Shown piece after piece: positions 26,226-34,132 of a DNA stretch of 64,000 nt. Origin of the DNA: Hasllibacter sp. MH4015 (lineage in GTDB: Bacteria; Pseudomonadota; Alphaproteobacteria; Rhodobacterales; Rhodobacteraceae); contig NZ_JAHTBK010000001.1 of assembly GCF_020177575.1 (NCBI RefSeq), positions 1,733,875 to 1,797,874 of the forward strand, written 5' to 3'. Each line of letters opens with the position of its first letter. Position 1 is the first letter of the stretch. The notes below the pieces were generated by a model. The model saw only the letters and a program-made list of their open reading frames with translations. It was not told the origin of the DNA and did not search any database. The position numbers and the translations under genes were made by a program.

Positions 26226-26986
26226 TGGGCCAGAACCACATTTTCGGTGTCCACCGTGAAGACCAGGATGTCCCCGTGGCGTGCGACCTCGCCCTCCAAC
26301 GTTACGTACAGACCGACATAATCCAGAAGCGCGGGGGGCAGCGTGTCGTCCCCTTCCCCGGCGATCAGGAGAAAGTCCTCCCCCTCCACCGGTTGCGTGG
26401 TCACGAAGACGGGCGGTACGCCGCCCAGAAGACAAAGGTTCGCGCAGGCCCGGTGGGCGATGCCACGCCCGGGATTCATCGCGCCAGCCTCACACTTTCC
26501 GTCACAGATTTCGCCCGTGATCTGCCACCGACCCAGCGGTTCCGGCGTGGGGATGTCGGGGATCACGCTCTGGTCGTCCGCGGCCCGGAAATTGTTTCCG
26601 CCATTGAGTTGCATCATGTCCAGATCGCCCCGTTCGATCAGGATACCGGTGGCCTGCACCAACTGCCCCTCCAACGCCGCGGCGCGGTCCACCGCCCCGT
26701 TCTTGCCCTGCCCCGACAGCATCAGCGTGTGGCCCACCGGGATCGCATCGGTGCCTTGGGTGACGTGCAGGATGGGCGACGGCGTCAGCTCCAGAACGCC
26801 CTGAACGGTCTGGGGGCCGTAGTCGAACCGGAACCGCCCGTCACCGGGATCATCCTGGGTCGACGCGATGGCAAAGCTAAGGAAGGCCGCCCCCGCGATC
26901 AGGATCAAGCAGGCCGCAAGAAAGAACATCCGCAAGCCCGGCGGCACCGGCAGATATCCCACGAAGAACGGATCACGGTCGCTCAT
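26222..26986 (-). CDS. Membrane-anchored Cys-rich protein of the Rieske operon
   Basis: A 254-residue protein with one N-terminal helix (MFFLAACLILIAGAAFLSFA) and a periplasmic beta-rich domain. A segment GEICDGKCEAGAMNPG followed by HRACANLCLLGG gives a Cys-x3-Cys and His-x2-Cys-x3-Cys arrangement that could bind a metal or form disulfides; the tail (VARHGDILVF) is beta-rich. ATGA overlaps at both ends link it to its neighbours. I cannot name the family. Being next to two Rieske proteins, a redox or assembly role is likely but inferred. Confidence 0.7.
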   Translation of the reverse strand: MSDRDPFFVGYLPVPPGLRMFFLAACLILIAGAAFLSFAIASTQDDPGDGRFRFDYGPQTVQGVLELTPSPILHVTQGTDAIPVGHTLMLSGQGKNGAVDRAAALEGQLVQATGILIERGDLDMMQLNGGNNFRAADDQSVIPDIPTPEPLGRWQITGEICDGKCEAGAMNPGRGIAHRACANLCLLGGVPPVFVTTQPVEGEDFLLIAGEGDDTLPPALLDYVGLYVTLEGEVARHGDILVFTVDTENVVLAQ

Positions 26987-28041
26987 GGCATCGCCTCCTG
27001 CTGCGGGACCGGGACGGGATCGGCGGGCGTTCCGGGCGGATTGGCGCGGGGATCGACAAGGACACGTCCGCCATCGACGCGCAGGTTGTAGGTCGGCACC
27101 TTTTCGGTGAACGGCGCGGGGGATCGGCCCGTGCGCACATCGTACTGGAACCCATGCCACGGACAGGTCACGAGGCAATCGAGGATCCGCCCCTCCCCCA
27201 AGGGTCCGTTCTGGTGGGCGCAAGCGTTGGAAATCGCGCTCAATTGTCCTTCGTGCCGGAACACGGCCACCCTGTCGCCCGATGGCAGGATCGCGATCCG
27301 CGCGCGCCCCTCCGCAATCTCGGACGCGGCGCAGACCGCCACCCAATCCACGCCATCGGCTACCGGGTCGCGCCCGCGCTCCTTCATGGCAGCGGCAAGG
27401 TGCAGGGCAACGACCACCAAGGCACCGGCGCTGAATATCAGCGCCATTGTGTCATTGTCCCGCGATTGGAACGCACCCAGCGCGACGTGGCCTACAACCG
27501 CCGCATAGGCCGGGTAGATCAGGAAATGCACCGCCTTCCACACCGGCGCGGTGAGGAATTTCAGCCAGAAATCATGGCTTGTCGCCGCAAGGATCAAGAG
27601 GCAGATCAGGGCGAATATCCCCAACGCCTCGAACGGGAAGCCAAGGATCTGGGCATAACTCGTGTTGGCGAACAGCACCGTTTCCCACCGGCTTGCGCCC
27701 TGGAAGAACGCAAAATACCAACCCAGGACGAAATAGGCGTGGGTCAGCGCCACCGCCGCCGTCATCACGCCAAAATGGCGCCGATTGTAGAGCAGGCCGA
27801 GGAAGCGTGCGTCCAGCCGTGCGAGCGGACCGATGCACAAGATGATGGTCAGCATCACGAAGGCGCAGGCCCCGAAGGCGCGGGCGTTGCGGATCGGCGG
27901 ATTGATCGGGCGTTCGTGGTTCAGCGCGTCCGGCGCGACGTAGAGGAAGATCCACAGGAACACGACAATGCCCACCATGAGCGCCGCGTCATATCCCCAT
28001 TTCGCACGGTTCCATTGGACGGGGACGTATTTGACGCTCAC
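26983..28041 (-). CDS. Ferric-reductase-like membrane protein with C-terminal Rieske domain
   Basis: A 352-residue protein. About six helices span residues 15-220, with histidines suited to haem b (LTHAYFVLGW, KAVHFLIYPAY, VVGHVALG), as in ferric-reductase-like or YedZ-type domains. A Rieske domain follows at about 240-335 with CAHQNGPLGEG and CPWHGFQYD, both ligand pairs intact. It could link quinones or haem to the soluble partners of the operon. ATGA overlaps join it to genes on both sides. The membrane orientation of the Rieske domain is probably cytoplasmic, judging from the missing signal sequence. Confidence 0.8.
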   Translation of the reverse strand: MSVKYVPVQWNRAKWGYDAALMVGIVVFLWIFLYVAPDALNHERPINPPIRNARAFGACAFVMLTIILCIGPLARLDARFLGLLYNRRHFGVMTAAVALTHAYFVLGWYFAFFQGASRWETVLFANTSYAQILGFPFEALGIFALICLLILAATSHDFWLKFLTAPVWKAVHFLIYPAYAAVVGHVALGAFQSRDNDTMALIFSAGALVVVALHLAAAMKERGRDPVADGVDWVAVCAASEIAEGRARIAILPSGDRVAVFRHEGQLSAISNACAHQNGPLGEGRILDCLVTCPWHGFQYDVRTGRSPAPFTEKVPTYNLRVDGGRVLVDPRANPPGTPADPVPVPQQEAMP

Positions 28042-28415
28042 GGCTCAGCCCCCTGCGGCGCGTCAAGGCGCACGGGCACTGCGTCTGCGGGCCAAGTCTG
28101 GCGGATGGTGAAGCTGACGGCCAGGGTCAGCGCAATTACCAGACCCAACAACAGGGCCGCAACGCCGTGGGCGCGGCGCGGTGGGCTGTGCCGCGCTTCC
28201 GCATGGGCCATCCCCGTCTCCTCCCGCCACCAGCGCCACAGGACCAGCGGCCAGATCAGAAGGATCGCGGGGATCAGCAGGGGGCGAAAGGCGTATGCGC
28301 CGCGTGCGTCCTCATCAATCCGGTCCATGCCGATTGTGAGGAACAGCGCGGCCACAATTCCGCCGATCATGGCATAGGCCTGCACCAGCCAGATCAGCGT
28401 CGCCGCCACGCTCAT
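28038..28415 (-). CDS. Three-helix membrane protein of the Rieske operon
   Basis: A 125-residue protein with helices AATLIWLVQAYAMIGGIVAA (reaching FLTIGMDRID), LLIPAILLIWPLVLWRWW and AALLLGLVIALTLAVSFTI. The motif FLTIGMDRID followed by AYAFRPLLIP recurs, from memory, in small subunits beside Rieske and dehydrogenase proteins, but I cannot assign a family with certainty. Overlaps of ATGA at both ends show strict translational coupling. Confidence 0.7.
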   Translation of the reverse strand: MSVAATLIWLVQAYAMIGGIVAALFLTIGMDRIDEDARGAYAFRPLLIPAILLIWPLVLWRWWREETGMAHAEARHSPPRRAHGVAALLLGLVIALTLAVSFTIRQTWPADAVPVRLDAPQGAEP

Positions 28416-30022
28416 GCTGCGCCGCCATAGGCGACACCGGACAGGTCGGCCATCTCGCGCTTCCACGTGGTCAGATCGCCCGCGTTGAATCCGCTCAGAT
28501 GGTCATGGCCGCAGGCCCGCGCCATCACCTGCATCAGGGAAACGGAGGCGTCGAAGAAATTCGCCAGACGGTCCGCCGATTTCTCCACCACGATGCGACT
28601 GGCAAGGCTCGGGCGCTGGGTCGCGATGCCCACGGGGCAATTGTTGGTGTGGCAGGCGCGCATGGCGATGCAACCGATCGCCTGCATGGCGGAATTCGAT
28701 ACCGCGACCGCGTCCGCCCCCAATGCCATCGCCTTGATAAAATCCGCCGGCTTGCGCAGGCCCCCGGTGATGACGAGGCTGACATCGCGCCGCCCCAGCG
28801 TGTCGAGGTGCCGCCGCGCCCTGGCCAGGGCCGGGATCGTCGGGACGGAGATGTTGTCGCGAAACAGGACCGGCGCCGCACCCGTGCCGCCCCCGCGCCC
28901 GTCGAGGATGATGTAATCCACCCCGACCTCCAGGGCTGCGTCGATATCCTTCTCGATATGTTGCGCGCTCAGCTTGTAGCCGATGGGTATGCCGCCGGTC
29001 CGGTCGCGCACCTCCTCGGCGAAGGTCCGGATCTGCGCCGGTTCGGTCCATTCCGGAAAGCGCGCGGGCGAGATTGCGTCGTGCCCGGCCTCGATCCCGC
29101 GCACCTCGGCGATCTTGTCCTTGTTCTTCGCGCCCGGCAAATGGCCGCCGGTGCCGGTCTTGGCCCCTTGCCCGCCCTTGAAATGGAAGGCCTGCACGTC
29201 CGACAACTTGTCCCAATCAAACCCGAAGCGGGCGGAGGCGAGTTCATAGAAATAGCGCGAATTCGCGGCCTGCTCCTCCGGCAACATGCCGCCTTCGCCC
29301 GAACAGATGCCCGTCCCCGCCCGTTCGGCCCCCAGCGCCAGCGCGATCTTCGCGGGCTCCGACAGCGCCCCGAACGACATGTCGGAGACGAATAGCGGGA
29401 TCTTCAGGCGCAGCGGTTTTCGGGCATTCGGCCCGATCACCACCTCCGTACCAACCGGATGGTTGTCCAGAAGGGGCGGCCTGTGCAATTGCGCCGTCAG
29501 GATCTGGATGTCATCCCATGTCGGCAGATCGTCGCGCGGCACACCCATGGAATCGAGCACGCCGTGATGGCCGACTTGCGACAGGCCCTCTCTCGCGTAT
29601 CGCTGGATCAGGCCGTTATGGGGCTCTTCCGGCGTTCCGTGGGACGTGTCGGCGTAAAGGCCCAGATAGGCATCGCGGTCGAAGGGTTGCGGATTGTCCC
29701 GGGCCCAGGCCGCGATTTGGTCCTCATCAACCAGCACCTCATCGCCGTCGGTCCATGCGCCGAATTTCGGAAGTTTCTCCTCGTTGGCGTATTCCGACAC
29801 CCCGGTATCAAGGCGGTAATCCCAATCATGCACCCCGCAGATCAGGTTCTTGCCGCGCACGAAACCGTCGGACATCAGCGCGCCGCGGTGCAGGCACCGT
29901 CCATAGAAGACGGAGATTTCGTCGTCGAAGCGCACCACAACCAGATCGACATCCGCGACAAGCGCGTATTGCGGCGTCCGGTCCGGCAAAGTGCTGAGCG
30001 TCGCCACCTTTATGGGTGTCAT
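28412..30022 (-). CDS. Rieske-FMN glutamate-synthase-like fusion
   Basis: A 536-residue protein and the first gene of the operon. The N-terminal Rieske domain (about 1-105) has CLHRGALMSDG and CGVHDWDYRLD, which supply the two Cys-His pairs. The rest is an FMN-binding glutamate-synthase central-type TIM barrel: MSFGALSEPAKIALALGAE, GICSGEGGMLPEEQ, KGGQGAKTGTGGHLPG, DGRGGGTGAAP, and the [3Fe-4S]-type cysteines in ACHTNNCPVGIATQ. There is no glutaminase domain, so it is not a complete glutamate synthase. It may use another amino-donor or 2-oxo substrate. The ATG at 30022 is followed directly by Rieske-like sequence. Confidence 0.85.
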   Translation of the reverse strand: MTPIKVATLSTLPDRTPQYALVADVDLVVVRFDDEISVFYGRCLHRGALMSDGFVRGKNLICGVHDWDYRLDTGVSEYANEEKLPKFGAWTDGDEVLVDEDQIAAWARDNPQPFDRDAYLGLYADTSHGTPEEPHNGLIQRYAREGLSQVGHHGVLDSMGVPRDDLPTWDDIQILTAQLHRPPLLDNHPVGTEVVIGPNARKPLRLKIPLFVSDMSFGALSEPAKIALALGAERAGTGICSGEGGMLPEEQAANSRYFYELASARFGFDWDKLSDVQAFHFKGGQGAKTGTGGHLPGAKNKDKIAEVRGIEAGHDAISPARFPEWTEPAQIRTFAEEVRDRTGGIPIGYKLSAQHIEKDIDAALEVGVDYIILDGRGGGTGAAPVLFRDNISVPTIPALARARRHLDTLGRRDVSLVITGGLRKPADFIKAMALGADAVAVSNSAMQAIGCIAMRACHTNNCPVGIATQRPSLASRIVVEKSADRLANFFDASVSLMQVMARACGHDHLSGFNAGDLTTWKREMADLSGVAYGGAA

Positions 30023-30225
30023 GGTCCTGTCCCTCCCTTGCACCTGCCCTGGATCGGCGGGCGCTGGAGCTTCATGGTGCACAACCCTGACGTGCAGGTC
30101 CACGCTTATCCGGGATCGGGCCTATCACCTTTTTGTCGGCGGCTGTGAGGATGCGGCATCGGATTGGCACGCCCGCCGGGATCCGGACGGCCACCGGGCG
30201 TGGTTGCCGCGTTGGCGCAAGCCAC

Positions 30226-30918
30226 CTACCAGTCGATCCGCGCGCCGTCGCGGAAGAACCCGCCGGTTGGTCCATCATCGGGCAATGTCGCGGCCCAGAC
30301 GACCCCGCGCGCGCCCTCGGGGATCGGTCGACCGCCGCCGCCCATATCCGTGGCGACCCAACCGGGGCAAACCGCGTTGACCAATACTTCGTCAGAGGCC
30401 AATTCAGCGGCAAGTTTCAGGGTCAACGCGTTAAGCGCCGCCTTCGACGTGCCGTACCCGGCAATTCCGCCATCCATGCCCGACAGCGCCCCCGCGCCGG
30501 AAGAGACATTGACGATCCGGCCCGAGGGGCTGGCCCGCAGAAGCGGGATCGCGTGCAGTGCGACGTCCCATGCCCCGAAGAAGTTGGTGTCAAAGGCCCG
30601 CCGTACCCTGGACAGGTCGGCGCGGCTGGCGGGCTGGTCGGTGTCGTAATCGACGCCCGCATTGTTCACCAGCACATCCAGTCCACCGCCCTGATCGCCG
30701 ATCTCCGCCAGTGCGGCGCGGACGGAAGTGGGGTCCGACACGTCAAGCTGCACGGCACGCACCTGCCCCGCGATCCGGTCGGCGGCGGCACGCCCCGCAC
30801 CCACATCGCGCGCGCCGAGCCAGATTTTCATGCCGTGATCTTCGGCCAGTTGCCGCGCCACCTCGGACCCGATGCCGCGATTGGCACCGGTCACGAGGGC
30901 TGTGGCGTTCTGTTTCAT
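30226..30918 (-). CDS. SDR family NAD(P)-dependent oxidoreductase
   Basis: A 230-residue short-chain dehydrogenase. The cofactor motif TGANRGIG lies near the N terminus, NNAG near residue 80, and the catalytic residues are Ser in NVSSGAGAL and YGTSKAAL (Tyr-x3-Lys). VCPGWVATDMGG is the usual C-terminal cofactor loop. The substrate is unknown. It is the last chromosomal gene before the integrated elements and is separated from the Rieske operon by 203 bases; both are on the minus strand. Confidence 0.9.
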   Translation of the reverse strand: MKQNATALVTGANRGIGSEVARQLAEDHGMKIWLGARDVGAGRAAADRIAGQVRAVQLDVSDPTSVRAALAEIGDQGGGLDVLVNNAGVDYDTDQPASRADLSRVRRAFDTNFFGAWDVALHAIPLLRASPSGRIVNVSSGAGALSGMDGGIAGYGTSKAALNALTLKLAAELASDEVLVNAVCPGWVATDMGGGGRPIPEGARGVVWAATLPDDGPTGGFFRDGARIDW

Positions 30919-31329
30919 CTTCGCTCTCCCACTTCGCTTTTCAGGCGGCCTCGGCCGCATCATTCAGCATCACACTGCGCAAGGATGGCCCATTTCGCCA
31001 TCTTCGCAAGGAGCGGCTGGTTACGGTCGCGGTCCGTCCGCCAAATATGTCCGCGACGAAATTAGGCGCGCCGCCCAAAATTGCCCATTCTCCCCGGTCG
31101 CAGTGAGTTCAAACCTCCGCACCGACGCGCCGCATCTGCGCGCCAACCGCCCGGGCAACGTGACACCATGCCCGGCGGAACTGATGCGGTCGCCATGGAA
31201 GCGCCGCAACCATGGCCTCTGGCAGCCTAAAGGCCGCTAATTCACGGGAAAACGGTACTGGCGAGCGTAGACAGAGCACCCGCACCATCGCGTTCAAGTA
31301 GCCCGAAGGGCGGTAGGCCAAACAAAAAA

Positions 31330-31345
31330 TGGTGCCCCCACACGG
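31330..31345. repeat. Left attachment-site copy (att1)
   Basis: TGGTGCCCCCACACGG is identical to the last 16 bases of the tRNA-Thr gene including its CCA (plus-strand view), and five A residues before it are shared as well. It is the shortest of the three copies. Confidence 0.75.
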
Positions 31346-31483
31346 CACCATACTATGGGTAAGGAAATCATCCCATCTAGTCTCAAACGATATCAGATAT
31401 TCAACAAATATTGACCCTTTGTTGGTGTGGATCATTCCAATGAGTAGCACCTCATTGCACTTGGGTTCAGCCCATCGCATAAG

Positions 31484-31515
31484 ATTTGGTAACCAAATGG
31501 CCGCATTGGTCACCA
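31484..31515. promoter_or_regulatory. Paired TTGGTnACCA palindromes before integrase 1
   Basis: ATTTGGT-A-ACCAAAT (31484-31498) is a perfect palindrome and TTGGT-C-ACCA (31506-31515) a second site 22 bases on. They end 15 bases before the integrase start. A matching pair occurs at the other end of the element (39342-39365). They may be integrase arm sites, AlpA sites or an autoregulatory operator. Confidence 0.55.
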
Positions 31516-31530
31516 TAGGAGACTACTTCA

Positions 31531-32727
31531 ATGTCCAAGCTGACGCATGCCAGACTGAAGGCACTCGGAGAAGGTAAGCATGCTGACGGGAACGGGCTCT
31601 ACTTTCGCCGTAGAACTGGCGCTCAAGACACTTGGTTGCTGCGCTATACCGATCCAGAAAAGGGTCGTCGCGCAGAGTTTGTGATCGGTCCAGCAGCGCA
31701 CTTCACCTTGGCAGCGGCCCGGGTGGAAGCCGTAAAATTGAAGAAGTTGATCGCCGATGGTGTATCGCCTCAAAGCGAACGCGCTTCAAAAAAGGCTGCT
31801 CTGCAACGGGGAGTGCCCACGTTATCCCAAATCGCACCACTGGCATTTGAAGCTCGCAAGGCACAATTGCACAAGGATGGCGTTGCAGGGCGCTGGTATT
31901 CCCCTGTGCGAGACCATGTTCTACCCCGGCTCGGTCATCTTCGGGTCGATCAGCTTCATCAAACTGATATCCGGGATGCAATAGCGCCGATCTGGTCCGC
32001 CATGCCGACAACGGCGCGCAAGGCCATCGGACGGCTAAAGATCATTTTGGAACACGCGGCAGCAGAGGGCTATGACGTAAATCTGAACGCCGTTCCACTA
32101 GCAAAAATACTGTTGGGAAAGCAGAACATCCGCCCGAAAAGCCACGCCTCGTTACCGTGGCAGGAAATGCCGATGCTGTATCAGAGTTATGACGACGGCG
32201 TGGTCGACACCGCATTCAAATTCCTGGTCGTGACCGTTGTGCGCGTCAGCAATGTTACTCAAGCGCGCTGGGACGAAATCCAAGGCGATTTATGGGTTAT
32301 CCCTGCGGAAAAAATGAAAGTGAAAGACAGGGGCGATCACATCGTGCCGCTTTCGCCAGAGGCTCAGGCTTTGCTGACACGCGCAAAGGATTTCGAGAAC
32401 GGGTCGGGCTTTATCTTTCCGTCACCCGCAAACAAGAAACGGCCATATCTCAGCGAGAACACATTCGGTGCGTCGCTGAGGCGTAGGGGATTAAGGGTTA
32501 CAGCACATGGGGCTCGCGCAACTTTTCGCGGCTGGGTCGTCGATAACGATGTTTGCTCAGAGCGGATTGCGGAAACGATTCTGCACCACAAAGTTGGGGA
32601 CACGGCATCGAACGCGTACGTTCGCGGTACCTTTGTCGACAAACGGCGAAGTGTCATGGACCGATGGAGTTCGTTTCTGTCTCAAGACACAGATGCGGAT
32701 GTCGTGCAGTTTGCGAGCAGGGCGTGA
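31531..32727 (+). CDS. int: Tyrosine recombinase/integrase (DUF4102, P4-like), element 1
   Basis: A 398-residue integrase. The N-terminal arm-binding domain (about 1-90) shows GLYFRRRTGAQDTWLLRY, typical of DUF4102 proteins. The catalytic domain has Arg in VVRVSNVTQARWDE, HGARATFRGW (His-x2-Arg), LHHKVGD and the nucleophile Tyr in NAYVRGTF. It would insert the element at the 3' end of tRNA-Thr, consistent with its place immediately inside att1. Its stop overlaps a GTG start of the following gene. Confidence 0.92.
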   Translation: MSKLTHARLKALGEGKHADGNGLYFRRRTGAQDTWLLRYTDPEKGRRAEFVIGPAAHFTLAAARVEAVKLKKLIADGVSPQSERASKKAALQRGVPTLSQIAPLAFEARKAQLHKDGVAGRWYSPVRDHVLPRLGHLRVDQLHQTDIRDAIAPIWSAMPTTARKAIGRLKIILEHAAAEGYDVNLNAVPLAKILLGKQNIRPKSHASLPWQEMPMLYQSYDDGVVDTAFKFLVVTVVRVSNVTQARWDEIQGDLWVIPAEKMKVKDRGDHIVPLSPEAQALLTRAKDFENGSGFIFPSPANKKRPYLSENTFGASLRRRGLRVTAHGARATFRGWVVDNDVCSERIAETILHHKVGDTASNAYVRGTFVDKRRSVMDRWSSFLSQDTDADVVQFASRA

Positions 32728-33377
32728 TCGATACCCAACGAAAAATCGGAACAATCATTGGCGATGCTTTGGTTCGCCAATGCGTTAGCGATGGGCACGA
32801 GAAGAAGGCGAAAAAGCTCAGTCGCCTTCTGGACGAAGCGCAAGTAGCCGCCCTAGGCGATTGGATACAGCGCTGCCATCGTCGTGAAGCAGACTTTGCA
32901 CTCGCGACCATGCAGCAGAAGGCCGAGCAACGCGTTAAGGCGCTGAAAGCGATTGACGCGATCCTCGCGGAGAACCCCGAGGTACTTGCCGACATCAATG
33001 AGCGGCACACTGAAAACCTAGCCGATACGATTGGAAGTGATCTGCGGGTGCAGGAGATGGTCGCATCGCACGCAAAGCTATTGCTGGACACGATGAAACC
33101 GTGGCGTCAGAACGCGCCAGCAATTGGGGTAGCAAACCAGATTGCACACCTATTTCGACAACTTGGCCTCAAGCCAAGCGCCGCGAAGCGCGGTCCAGAC
33201 CCTTCATCGATCTTCGGTCAGTGCGTCAGCGACGTCTTTCTCGCGCTAGGCGAAAAGGCAAACTGGCGCCGTGCTGCGGAAGCCGCCGTGGAAACGGGCG
33301 AACAACACATGCGCGACCTGGATGAACTGATGTCGGTGTTTGCTTTCCTAAAGGCGTATTCCGCTGAAAACCAATGA
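32724..33377 (+). CDS. Hypothetical protein coupled to integrase 1
   Basis: A 217-residue mostly helical protein (MIDTQRKIGTIIGDALV...). GTG 32724 overlaps the integrase stop in GTGA, so it should be made with the integrase. A helical, charged central part (READFALATMQQKAEQRVKA) and a C-terminal tail end near FLKAYSAENQ. No family recognised. The second element has a different gene in the same coupled place. Confidence 0.7.
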   Translation: MIDTQRKIGTIIGDALVRQCVSDGHEKKAKKLSRLLDEAQVAALGDWIQRCHRREADFALATMQQKAEQRVKALKAIDAILAENPEVLADINERHTENLADTIGSDLRVQEMVASHAKLLLDTMKPWRQNAPAIGVANQIAHLFRQLGLKPSAAKRGPDPSSIFGQCVSDVFLALGEKANWRRAAEAAVETGEQHMRDLDELMSVFAFLKAYSAENQ

Positions 33378-33474
33378 ACCCCAACTCGCTGCGGTCACTT
33401 TGATCGGGTTGGGGGTTAGATAGGCAAGCCGCTCCGCAATAGTTCTCAAACCGTCTCAAACGACGGAGGGAACA

Positions 33475-33666
33475 ATGGATATTCAGCTCATTACCATCAG
33501 CGAGCTTTCGCAGAAGCTGGGTGGCCGCAGCAAGGCAAGCATCTATCGCGATGTGAACACGGGCAACCTGCCCCGCCCTGTGAAGTTGTCTGGCAGCGTC
33601 TATTGGGACCAGTCCCAAGTCGATGCGCACCTGAAATCCCTCATGGAGGCGCAGGCCACCAAGTAG
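33475..33666 (+). CDS. AlpA-like helix-turn-helix protein, element 1
   Basis: A 63-residue MerR-type DNA-binding domain: LITISELSQKLGGRSKASIY, then RDVNTGNLPRPVKLSGSVYW and a C-terminal helix. This is the pattern of AlpA-type excisionase/regulators found with P4-like integrases, which steer excision or transcription. A good ribosome-binding site (GGAGGG) precedes the ATG. Confidence 0.82.
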   Translation: MDIQLITISELSQKLGGRSKASIYRDVNTGNLPRPVKLSGSVYWDQSQVDAHLKSLMEAQATK

Positions 33667-34132
33667 GCCAATCTGTGACCCCGCGCACTAACTGCACGCG
33701 GGGCCGCTCTGGTGGACGGTACTGACAAGACGGTGGCACCAGCAGCGGAAGGCGTACCACGGGGCGGAACCCCACGCCAAGGGCAGTCCGAAAGGCCGAA
33801 GCCCGGTTCCCGGCACGCGATCCAGTGTCGAAAGTAGCGGCCAACTCCGAAGCACGGATCGTGTGACTTCGGGGGCCCTGTAGCGGCATCCTGGCTCCAA
33901 CGAGCAAGTGCAAGATGAAAGGGCACGGGAACGACAGCCTAAGGCGCAAGCCAAGGGCTTGTCGTCCTATGCCTTCACAGCAAGCCTTCACCAAGGAGCA
34001 AACACTGGCACAACGTTAACCAAGTGCTCACAGGCACCACGTCAGCTACTTAGTACTAGGGATTGCCCTGCGCTTAAGTTGATCGCGCCCAGCGCCCATC
34101 CTATACCGAAAAAAAATTGGGACGATTTGCGC
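33667..34132. other. Gene-free structured stretch before hsdM
   Basis: 466 bases without a supported gene. A perfect hairpin CCCCGCG ... CGCGGGG (33679-33703) starts 13 bases after the AlpA stop; it lacks a T run. The next 250 bases are GC-rich with many short complementary segments and overlapping open frames on the minus strand that look non-coding. The last 100 bases turn AT-rich (GTTAACC, TTAGTACTAGG) and should hold the hsd promoter. Confidence 0.5.

Larger units (their letters stand above)
30919..31530. other. Intergenic stretch at the left end of the integrated elements
   Basis: 612 bases without a convincing gene. The first 400 bases are GC-rich with short open frames that look like no protein. 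At 31325-31345 is the left copy of the tRNA-Thr 3' end (att1), and from there the DNA becomes AT-richer and island-like. Two palindromes lie just before the integrase. Confidence 0.6.

Noticed and set aside
31109-31516. A 135-codon minus-strand frame before integrase 1
   Set aside because: It runs through the attachment site and the integrase palindromes and has no family pattern.
33600-33994. Overlapping minus-strand frames of about 90-115 codons
   Set aside because: They have no ribosome-binding site or recognisable family, and their composition looks like GC-rich structured DNA.
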